DNA of 49,943 nucleotides, from NCBI GenBank assembly GCA_002348545.1, contig DEBM01000067.1:1-49943 (forward strand). The letters are read 5' to 3'. Both the position numbers and the translations under genes were made by a program. This document shows, piece by piece, positions 9,059 through 16,397 of the stretch. Each line of letters begins with the position of its first letter. Positions within the stretch are counted from its first letter, which is position 1. This stretch comes from Balneolaceae bacterium UBA2956. Lineage in GTDB: Bacteria; Bacteroidota; Rhodothermia; Balneolales; Balneolaceae. The notes beneath the pieces are model-generated. The model worked only from the letters and a program-made list of their open reading frames with translations, was not told where the DNA came from and did no database searches.

Positions 9059-9374
9059 GTGGTGGTTAGAGGACTATTTGTAATTTTAAGTATTGATTAT
9101 AAAAGATTATAAAATACATTAAATAAGCCAGAATATTGATAATTAAGTTTTTTAAATCATAGATTGAAAAGTTAGAAATTGTGACATATTGATGTAAACA
9201 AAAGCCCTATGTTTTCATTATTAATCAAAAATGTTCAGCACTTTTGCTTATGATAAGTTTAAATTGGTATCTATTGCTTTTCAGGAACGTACTAATATAC
9301 GATTTGGCTTACTTTCAATTCTAACCACTTATCTAATCATGTTTTTATTTATTTATGGACAGTCGCGCCTGCGA
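9059..9374. other. Intergenic region between GH16 and DUF5916 genes
   Basis: The stretch between the two divergent genes is very AT-rich and presumably carries both promoters. The DUF5916 frame is open back to an ATG at 9231. That extra N-terminal part has its own hydrophobic stretch, but I treat it as untranslated because the ATG at 9375 gives a cleaner signal peptide. I see no further gene. Confidence 0.5.
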
Positions 9375-12095
9375 ATGCATAAATTTTTTACTGTTAGAGT
9401 TTATTCGAGCATCGCATTTACGACGCTTTTTGTCTTTTTTTCAAGCATAACCGTTTTCTGTCAATACTCATTAAACGCGACGAGATTGAGTCAAGAACAT
9501 GCGATCACTTTGGATGGTTTATTGGATGAAGAAATTTGGAGTATAAGTGAAAAAGCCACTGATTTTGTTCAGTTTACCCCAATAGACGGGGGTATTCCTA
9601 GTGAGCCTACTGAAATTTCGGTAGTTTATGATGATCAATATCTGTGGATTGGAGCTATGGCCTATGAGCAAAACCCAGATTTAATTGTAGCACCTATTTT
9701 TCGGAGAGATGGTTCCTTTTCATCTGACTGGATTTACATAAATATTGATAGTTATAATGATAAACGGACTGCCTTTACTTTTGCAGTAAACCCTCGTGGT
9801 GTCCAAAAAGATGTTTTATACTACAACGACACAAAAGAAGATATTCTATGGGACGCGGTTTGGGAAGCAGAGGCAGTGATACTTTCGGATGGGTGGTCCG
9901 TTGAGATGAAAATACCTTTATCTCAAATACGTTATGATGTTAAAAAAATAAATCAATTATGGGGGATAAATTTTCAGCGCCGAATTGCTCGAAACTCAGA
10001 AATAAATTTTTGGGCACCTATTTCGCGTTCTGAAGGTGGAATGGTATCTAGATTTGGTAGTTTAAATGGAATTTATAACTTATTTGATTATAATAGATTA
10101 GAAATAACACCTTATATATCTATTAACAATGTAAGAAAGCAAAAAGTGGATGATGACCCTTATTTTAAAGCTAACAATTTTAGCCAGAAATTTGGTGGAG
10201 GTATCAAATACGGTATCACTTCTGATATTACTTTGACAGCTACTATTAATCCTGATTTTGGTCAAGTTGAAGCAGATCCAGCTACTATAAATCTATCAGC
10301 ATTTGAAATTTATTTTCCTGAACGCAGGCCATTTTTTTTGGAGGGTAGCGATATCTTTCGTTTTGGTCAAACACAAACTGATTTCACTCCAGGTAACCCA
10401 ATTACATTTTATTCTAGGAGAATAGGGCGGTTCCCTTCAGGCTCAATAGGGGCATTCAATATATTTAATGGTAATTCAATTTATAACACTGACATAGCTC
10501 AGGTATATCAGGATAGACCTAACCAAACTCGAATAGCAGGGGCAGTAAAATTAAGTGGTAAAACACGGAATGGTTGGTCTATTGGCGTTTTAGATGCTGT
10601 AACTAGAGGTGAGGAGGCAGCTTATACAGTACGTCTACAAGATGGCACCGATCAGTCGAAAGGGGTATATCCAATTGAACCCTCCGCTAATTATTTTGTA
10701 TCAAGGGTTAAGAAAGATTTTAACGAGGGGATTACAATTGTTGGGGGATATATAAGTAGCGTAAATCGTTCTGTTAAAGAAACTTATTTTGAGCAGTATT
10801 TGGCAAATTCATATTATTTAGTAGGTTCGGATTGGGAACATTCTTGGAATAATAGGCAATGGATTGCTAGTGGGGTAGTTTCATATAGTAGAGTAGATGG
10901 TGATAAATCCTTCATCACTGCCTTACAGCAATCTCCGACCAGATATTATCAGCGTGTAGATGCAAAATCTTTCGATGTGGATAATTCCATTTCTAATTTA
11001 AGTGGTTTTGCTGGTGAATGGAGTCTTAAAAAAGCATCGGGTGAACACTGGACGGGATCATTAACTTATTCATTGGTAACACCTGGTTACGAAACTAATG
11101 ATATAGGTTTTCAAAATAGATCGGACTATAAAATTTTATCCTTCGATATTAGATACAAGGAGGTAAATCCAAGAATTGGGCGCTATTTTACAATGTGGAA
11201 TCAATATATGGTTGGTTGGAATTTCGACGGAGAAATTGGTTTACAAAATTGGGCAGTCGGATCATATAAAATGTTCAATAATCAATTAGTTTGGGTAACA
11301 GAAACACAATTTAGTCTTAATCGATTTGATGATCGATTAACTAGAGGCGGACCATTAGTTAAACCGGTAAATAGTCTTTATGTATACAATAAAATAAACA
11401 CTAATTCGTCTAGAAATTTAAGTGTGGAATACACTCAGTTTTTTTTAAGGGATTTGGATAGTAAAAGTGACGATACTTTTTCATTTAATTTGAATTGGGT
11501 AGTCAATTCAAAAGTAAGATTGGTTATTGGGCCAGAGTATATCAAACAAACTCAGCAAGACCAATACGTTGCAACAATCGCAAGAAGTGCAGCAGATCCT
11601 GATGCTGATCAAACATATGGGTATCGATATATTTTTGCTCGGAATAAAAGTTCAAGCCTATCCGTAAATATTCGTTTGAATTGGACATTTTCACCGAAAA
11701 TGACGTTAGAAACTTATCTTAGACCCTATATCCAATCGGCGCTTTTTTCTGAATTTGGTGAATTAAAGCAAGAAAGAACCTTTGATTTTGATTTTTATGG
11801 AGTGGATGAGGGAGAGCTAAACGATTTAGGAGCTGGTTTGTATGAGGTGATTTTTGGTGACGAGTATCCCACATCTTTCAGATTTTACCGACCAGACTTT
11901 ACCTATACAGCACTTCAAGGAAACGCGGTATTTCGTTGGGAATACACTCCAGGATCTACTTTATTTTTCGTTTGGCAACAAAAAAGAGACGGAGTAATGG
12001 GGAATGGACTTATGGTTATACCAAGAGATTTTGGTGATATGTTCGACCATAAGCCTATTAATATATTTTTGATCAAGCTTAGTTATTGGTTTTGA
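9375..12095 (+). CDS. DUF5916 outer-membrane protein with CBM9-like N-terminal domain
   Basis: This is a large exported protein of the DUF5916 type. I prefer the ATG at 9375 because it gives MHKFFTVRVYSSIAF and a hydrophobic segment ending at VFCQYS, a classic signal peptide. The upstream ATG at 9231 would add 48 residues. The domain after the signal resembles a CBM9/DOMON-like carbohydrate-binding fold (ITLDGLLDEEIW, then FVQFTPIDGG, then YDDQYLWIGAMAYE). The rest is a long beta-strand-rich region typical of DUF5916, including ERRPFFLEGSDIFRFG and FYSRRIGR, and ends with an aromatic KLSYWF, as in outer-membrane barrels. The function of DUF5916 is not established. The neighbouring beta-glucanase suggests polysaccharide binding or uptake, but that is inference. 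Confidence 0.88.
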   Translation: MHKFFTVRVYSSIAFTTLFVFFSSITVFCQYSLNATRLSQEHAITLDGLLDEEIWSISEKATDFVQFTPIDGGIPSEPTEISVVYDDQYLWIGAMAYEQNPDLIVAPIFRRDGSFSSDWIYINIDSYNDKRTAFTFAVNPRGVQKDVLYYNDTKEDILWDAVWEAEAVILSDGWSVEMKIPLSQIRYDVKKINQLWGINFQRRIARNSEINFWAPISRSEGGMVSRFGSLNGIYNLFDYNRLEITPYISINNVRKQKVDDDPYFKANNFSQKFGGGIKYGITSDITLTATINPDFGQVEADPATINLSAFEIYFPERRPFFLEGSDIFRFGQTQTDFTPGNPITFYSRRIGRFPSGSIGAFNIFNGNSIYNTDIAQVYQDRPNQTRIAGAVKLSGKTRNGWSIGVLDAVTRGEEAAYTVRLQDGTDQSKGVYPIEPSANYFVSRVKKDFNEGITIVGGYISSVNRSVKETYFEQYLANSYYLVGSDWEHSWNNRQWIASGVVSYSRVDGDKSFITALQQSPTRYYQRVDAKSFDVDNSISNLSGFAGEWSLKKASGEHWTGSLTYSLVTPGYETNDIGFQNRSDYKILSFDIRYKEVNPRIGRYFTMWNQYMVGWNFDGEIGLQNWAVGSYKMFNNQLVWVTETQFSLNRFDDRLTRGGPLVKPVNSLYVYNKINTNSSRNLSVEYTQFFLRDLDSKSDDTFSFNLNWVVNSKVRLVIGPEYIKQTQQDQYVATIARSAADPDADQTYGYRYIFARNKSSSLSVNIRLNWTFSPKMTLETYLRPYIQSALFSEFGELKQERTFDFDFYGVDEGELNDLGAGLYEVIFGDEYPTSFRFYRPDFTYTALQGNAVFRWEYTPGSTLFFVWQQKRDGVMGNGLMVIPRDFGDMFDHKPINIFLIKLSYWF

Positions 12096-12213
12096 GTGTA
12101 ATTTGTTTTTTGTTAATACAAATTAGAGAAGAAGATTAGTCTTTATTTGTATATTTATAGTCATTATTTAACACAGGTAATTATTTTCTAAACTCAATCA
12201 TCACATTTTTATC

Positions 12214-12912
12214 ATGGATTTACAGTCAAGAACTTATGTAGAGAGTATACTGTCAGTTGAAGCTGATTTTATGCAAAAAGTCTATTTATGGATGACTTTA
12301 GCGTTAATTTTGACGGGTTATGTAGCTTATCGTACTGCGCAATCTGAATTATTGTTAGGAATCCTATTTAGCTCCTCATTTGTCTTTTTTGGAATAATTC
12401 TAGTTGAACTAGCCCTAGTATTTTGGATTTCATCAGGTATTCAAAGAATGTCATCAAATATGGCGATAGGATTATTTCTATTATATTCGGTATTAAATGG
12501 GCTCACCCTTTCCATTCTACTTATTGCCTATACTGGAGCCTCTGTTGCATCAACATTTTTTATAACCGCTGGGATGTTTGGAGTTATGAGCATGTATGGC
12601 TACACAACAAAACAAGATCTCTCTAGCTGGGGTAATCTTTTGTTTATGGCCTTAATTGGGCTTATTTTGGCAAGTGTTGTTAATATCTTTTTGCAGAGTT
12701 CAGGACTTTATTGGATTATAAGTTACACAGGAGTTTTAGTTTTTGTTGGTTTGACAGCCTACGATACACAAAAAATAAAGCAATTAGCTGCACAGGTGAT
12801 CGCGGAATCAGAAGAGGGGAGAAAGGTAGCTATTTTGGGTGCACTTAGATTGTATTTAGATTTTATTAATATGTTCATTTTTATGCTCAGAATATTGGGC
12901 AACAGGCGATAA
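12214..12912 (+). CDS. Bax inhibitor-1/YccA family membrane protein
   Basis: This 232-residue integral membrane protein has about seven hydrophobic helices. It belongs to the BI-1/YccA (UPF0005, TMBIM) family, whose bacterial members include the YetJ calcium-leak channel and the FtsH modulator YccA. The conserved MYGYTTKQDLSSWG loop after helix 4, TAYDTQKIK between helices 6 and 7, and the terminal LRLYLDFINMFIFMLRILG signature are all present. The acidic pair forming the pH-sensing site in helix 7 and the preceding loop appears to be kept. It follows the DUF5916 gene by about 120 bases. The merC relic begins with an ATG immediately after its stop, so it may once have been the first gene of a pair. 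Confidence 0.95.
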   Translation: MDLQSRTYVESILSVEADFMQKVYLWMTLALILTGYVAYRTAQSELLLGILFSSSFVFFGIILVELALVFWISSGIQRMSSNMAIGLFLLYSVLNGLTLSILLIAYTGASVASTFFITAGMFGVMSMYGYTTKQDLSSWGNLLFMALIGLILASVVNIFLQSSGLYWIISYTGVLVFVGLTAYDTQKIKQLAAQVIAESEEGRKVAILGALRLYLDFINMFIFMLRILGNRR

Positions 12913-13369
12913 ATGGTAGAACAGAATTCGCAACCGTAGGCGGATTCGAAGCGTTATAAATTTCCTCGGGGTGAGGCGATAAATAAATAAAAATGATGGG
13001 ATCGACTTGGTATAAGTCTATCTTTTGTTTGTGCTATTCAATGTTAGTTAATTTTTGTATTTGTTTCATTAATCCTTTTGTGGTCAGCTTTAGAGTATGT
13101 GCATGAATTCACTCATTTGGTTTTCTTATTAGCTATAATCCCTATGATGATTTTATCTTTAAAACGATTTGATACTAATAAGTTGGTAACTTTTTTTGGT
13201 TTATGACACCATCATTATTTTCCTAGCTTGATTATATAACTATAGTCTTATCGAGTATGAAGAAGCTGGAATTACTCTATTTGGGAGTTTTACTCTTATC
13301 ACTGGACATTGGATCAATATCGCGCATAGGTACAGTTACAAAAATGAGGGCGATATTTTTGTACAATAA
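12913..13369 (+). pseudogene. Decayed MerC-family membrane protein gene
   Basis: No intact frame exists here, yet one plus-strand frame from an ATG at 12913 reads through stops as a MerC-family protein. It gives WDRLGISLSFVCAIQC at 12997-13044, then LEYVHEFTHLVFLLAI and PMMILSLKRF. After a shift of one base, at 13262 onward, it gives EAGITLFGSFTLITGHWINI with a TAA at 13367. These match the family layout: an N-terminal WDRxGxxLSxxCAxHC helix, a histidine-containing middle helix pair, and a final G-x-x-LIxGHxxN helix. Lesions are stops at 12937, 12988, 12994, 13045 and 13204 plus the late frameshift. The total length, about 152 codons, fits the family. MerC proteins carry mercury or other metals across the inner membrane. 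The functional gene was probably a metal transporter rather than part of a mer operon, since no other mer genes are near. Confidence 0.8.
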
Positions 13370-13418
13370 TTAATAATGTCAACATTTAAAATGGATAAAG
13401 ACCTACTATTAAGATAGC

Positions 13419-14627
13419 TCATCCTATGTTTAGATTAGCTAACAGACGGCTAATATTCTGTGCTTGGATGGATGATGAGCTCTTAAAGGTGTTCTTATCA
13501 TTGGTTGCTTCTAATAGTTCATTGGCTTTTGAAGTTATTTCATTTGCTAAGCCCCATGAGAGCGTTACGCCAGCACCTCCTAAACCATAGGCATGTATGT
13601 GCGGCACCTTTTTAGAGGGGTCAATCTTAAAACAAAGGGATGAATTTGGACCTAGATATCGGTATCCATGTACTTTGGATTTGATTTGTGAGTTGTGAAT
13701 TTTAGAATTAGTACTATGCTCGATTAAAATTTTATTAAGTTCAAATATAGCAGAATAGGGCCATTCTAGATTATTTTCTGTTTTTTTATAGTTTGGAAGG
13801 AGTTCATCGCCTTTCCATTTTTCTCCGGTTAATTTTCCAGCAATTCGACTTCCTCCAAGAATCATAGTACCACTTCGAGGATAACTATAAATGTCTTGGG
13901 GTTTCCCATTCATTGTACTATAAACTTTTAATGGTGGGGTATAATTATATGAAAACACATCCCCGTCTGGATTACGCAGTTTTGGCGCATCATCAATATC
14001 AAGTAAATGGCCTTTCAGTAAGTTTAAGGGTTTGTTGTACATTTTTTCTAAACCCGAGCCACTAGCCAGTACTACTAAAGAATAATTTTCGGCGGAGAAT
14101 CTAGAGTTTATTCGTGTGAAATCAATGATTTCATGCGTAAAAGAGATTTCAAGAGTTGTGAATATCTTCAATAGAGCTTTCCAGTAAACAGGCCAATCAA
14201 CAAAAAACATGGAAAACTTCCAGGCGCGTGATAGTGGGTAATGAGGAATGTGTGGGATGAATGAATTGCCATTTAAAGGTATTTCAGTATATCCTGGTAA
14301 CCACTGTAAGTAGACTGGCTTACTTTTGGAAGCCTCAGAAAATACTTCGTAATGAATTTGGCGATAAATGCCAGAAAAATTAAGCTCAAATAATTTTTCA
14401 TAGAATGTGACCGAGCTTAGAAAAAGCTTTTTTGAAATAGGGCTTGTTACGGAATGAGGCACAATAGAAGCTGCAGGAAAGGCGCTGGCGAAAAAAGGAT
14501 TACTATGATCAATTACAGGGTATTTACTAGCAAATACATGAACATCATACCCTGATAAACGAAGCAATATCGCTGTTGTTAGTCCGGTGACTCCAGCACC
14601 AACAATGGCAACTTTTTTTAAACTCAT
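13419..14627 (-). CDS. FAD-dependent D-amino-acid-oxidase-like oxidoreductase
   Basis: This 402-residue flavoprotein belongs to the DAO superfamily. The N-terminus, KKVAIVGAGVTGLTTAILL, is the FAD-binding Rossmann motif. The C-terminal HAYGLGGAGVTLSWGLA matches the second FAD-contact segment of D-amino-acid oxidases (the GHGGxGxTLxWG type) and not glycine oxidase or glycerol-3-phosphate dehydrogenase. Between them are SGSGLEKMY, YPRSGTMILGG and the core strands. No signal peptide is seen, so it is cytosolic, with D-amino acids as the likely substrate class. A different DAO-type substrate is possible. It is transcribed away from the ferredoxin-NADP reductase gene across about 68 bases, which must contain both promoters. 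Confidence 0.83.
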   Translation of the reverse strand: MSLKKVAIVGAGVTGLTTAILLRLSGYDVHVFASKYPVIDHSNPFFASAFPAASIVPHSVTSPISKKLFLSSVTFYEKLFELNFSGIYRQIHYEVFSEASKSKPVYLQWLPGYTEIPLNGNSFIPHIPHYPLSRAWKFSMFFVDWPVYWKALLKIFTTLEISFTHEIIDFTRINSRFSAENYSLVVLASGSGLEKMYNKPLNLLKGHLLDIDDAPKLRNPDGDVFSYNYTPPLKVYSTMNGKPQDIYSYPRSGTMILGGSRIAGKLTGEKWKGDELLPNYKKTENNLEWPYSAIFELNKILIEHSTNSKIHNSQIKSKVHGYRYLGPNSSLCFKIDPSKKVPHIHAYGLGGAGVTLSWGLANEITSKANELLEATNDKNTFKSSSSIQAQNISRLLANLNIG

Positions 14628-14695
14628 ACCTAAAATTACCTTATTTTATTACTTATTCACTCATTAATATTGAATTTACTATTTCAGACACTATT

Positions 14696-15649
14696 ATGTC
14701 AGACAACAACAAAAATGGCAGTTCTACGCTTAATATTATCTTACCTGAGGTAGAGATTAATCTTTTTACCCCCAAAAAACCAACAAGAGCAACCATTGCG
14801 GAGAATTATATTTGTACGGACGATTTTAGCCCGAATGTTATTCGTCATATTACCATAGACCTTAGTGGTTCTGGTTTGGAAGGAATATTCCGATCAGGAC
14901 AATCCATTGGTATTTTACCTCCTGGAGAAAATCAAAAAGGTAAGCCTCATAAGCTTAGATTGTACTCGGTTTCTTCACCTTCAAAAGGGGAGAATGGACA
15001 GCCACATCTTGTATCAACTACTGTCAAAAGAGCAAATGAGGAAGTAGATGGAGTGTTTTATACAGGGGTCTGTTCAAACTACCTTTCCAATTTGAAACCC
15101 GGGGATTCACTTACGATCACAGGTCCTAGTGGAAAACGCTATTTGTTACCTGAAAATTCTGAGGAGTTTAATTATGTGTTTTTTGCAACGGGGACGGGTG
15201 TGGCTCCCTTCAGAGGTATGATAATGGAGTTAATTGAAGCGGGGCATCAAGGGCAAATAGTATTGGTTTTTGGATGTTCGTACCGAACCGATTTACTCTA
15301 CCGAGAATACTTTGAAGACTTAGATTTCCGCCATCCCAATGTTCATTATCTAAAAATGATTTCACGAGAAGATAGGCGTCAAAATGGTTCTAAAAAATAT
15401 GTGCAAACAGCCATTGAAGATTATTCTGAGCTATTATCACCTATTCTAGCTGCAAACAACACTCTTGTTTATCTTTGCGGGATGAAGGGAATGCAAACCG
15501 GCATTTATGAACAATTAGCAAAGCAAGGATTCTTAGATTACTTGAGTCTGCGTGGTGATTTAGAGGATAAAGATCCAATGGAATGGACTTTGGAAGAGCT
15601 AAAAACTCAGGTCAAACCATCCGAAAAGACCTTTGAAGAAGTATACTAG
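14696..15649 (+). CDS. fpr: Plant-type ferredoxin-NADP(+) reductase
   Basis: This 317-residue flavoprotein resembles plant/cyanobacterial ferredoxin-NADP reductase, moving electrons between ferredoxin or flavodoxin and NADP(H). After a divergent N-terminal 40 residues, the FAD-binding barrel shows LRLYSVSSP (RxYS motif) and GVCSNYLSNLKPGD. The NADP domain shows FFATGTGVAPFRGMI, VFGCSYRTDLLYREYF and VYLCGMKGM. The protein ends in FEEVY, so it keeps the C-terminal tyrosine that stacks on the flavin in plant-type enzymes. That feature separates it from the bacterial Fpr and thioredoxin-reductase-like FNR types. No ferredoxin gene is adjacent. Its stop lies one base from the convergent DUF502 gene's stop. 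The symbol is by function and is tentative. Confidence 0.88.
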   Translation: MSDNNKNGSSTLNIILPEVEINLFTPKKPTRATIAENYICTDDFSPNVIRHITIDLSGSGLEGIFRSGQSIGILPPGENQKGKPHKLRLYSVSSPSKGENGQPHLVSTTVKRANEEVDGVFYTGVCSNYLSNLKPGDSLTITGPSGKRYLLPENSEEFNYVFFATGTGVAPFRGMIMELIEAGHQGQIVLVFGCSYRTDLLYREYFEDLDFRHPNVHYLKMISREDRRQNGSKKYVQTAIEDYSELLSPILAANNTLVYLCGMKGMQTGIYEQLAKQGFLDYLSLRGDLEDKDPMEWTLEELKTQVKPSEKTFEEVY

Positions 15650-15650
15650 T

Positions 15651-16220
15651 TTAGATCTTACCTGTTTGGCTAACTCCCCCGGAGACAATTAGACGCATAG
15701 CTTGTGAGGGATCTATATCCACGGGGTGGACTCTAGATGTATCTACCAGGAATAAATTTCCGGAAAAATTATAGGAATGCGGACAGTATACCGCAGTTAA
15801 TTCAAATGAGTTTACCACGAAATTTTCTTGGGTAATGAACCCGATTCGGAAGGGACCATCGGCGCTCAGTTGAACAAGTACGGGACGATCGAACTTCTTC
15901 TTTTCACCTACAAAAGCTTCGGTTAAATCCTTTAGAGAATGATAAATGATGCTGATAATGGGTGTTTTAGTAAGTATTTTTTCGATGACATGAATTATAG
16001 GTTTGGTTAAGGTAATCGAAAAAATAAGCCCTATAGCAACAATGATTGCAAACGAAAGTACAAGTCCAAGGCCTGGTATGGATTGAGCCCAATCTCCAGG
16101 AATCCAGCTAGAACTGAGGTTATTTAACCAGTCTATGGTTATGCCGGTTACAAAGAAGGTAGCTCCTAATGGGAATACTACTAGAAGACCGCGAATAAAA
16201 TAGTTGATTATAGATTTCAT
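15651..16220 (-). CDS. DUF502 family membrane protein
   Basis: This 189-residue protein belongs to the DUF502 family of bacterial and plant (LCV/COV-like) membrane proteins. It has two N-terminal hydrophobic helices, residues 8-30 (FIRGLLVVFPLGATFFVTGI) and about 48-72, joined by a short polar loop. The family segment TPIISIIYHSLKDLTEAF follows, and the soluble remainder contains RPVLVQLSADGPFRIGFIT. No biochemical role is established. It stands alone, convergent with the reductase and divergent from alaS. Confidence 0.9.
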   Translation of the reverse strand: MKSIINYFIRGLLVVFPLGATFFVTGITIDWLNNLSSSWIPGDWAQSIPGLGLVLSFAIIVAIGLIFSITLTKPIIHVIEKILTKTPIISIIYHSLKDLTEAFVGEKKKFDRPVLVQLSADGPFRIGFITQENFVVNSFELTAVYCPHSYNFSGNLFLVDTSRVHPVDIDPSQAMRLIVSGGVSQTGKI

Positions 16221-16397
16221 TGATGAGAACTAAGTTGTGGATATTTACCTAATATAGCTAAATATAAGCGAATTAAGCAGCTATTAGGCTATGTGTGTGA
16301 TAGGTATTTTTTCTATCTTTAAACTTTCTCATTTATAGTTTTTTATGCTTGAGTATTTGCATTAGAACTATCCGGACCTAAATCACATATATTTCGA

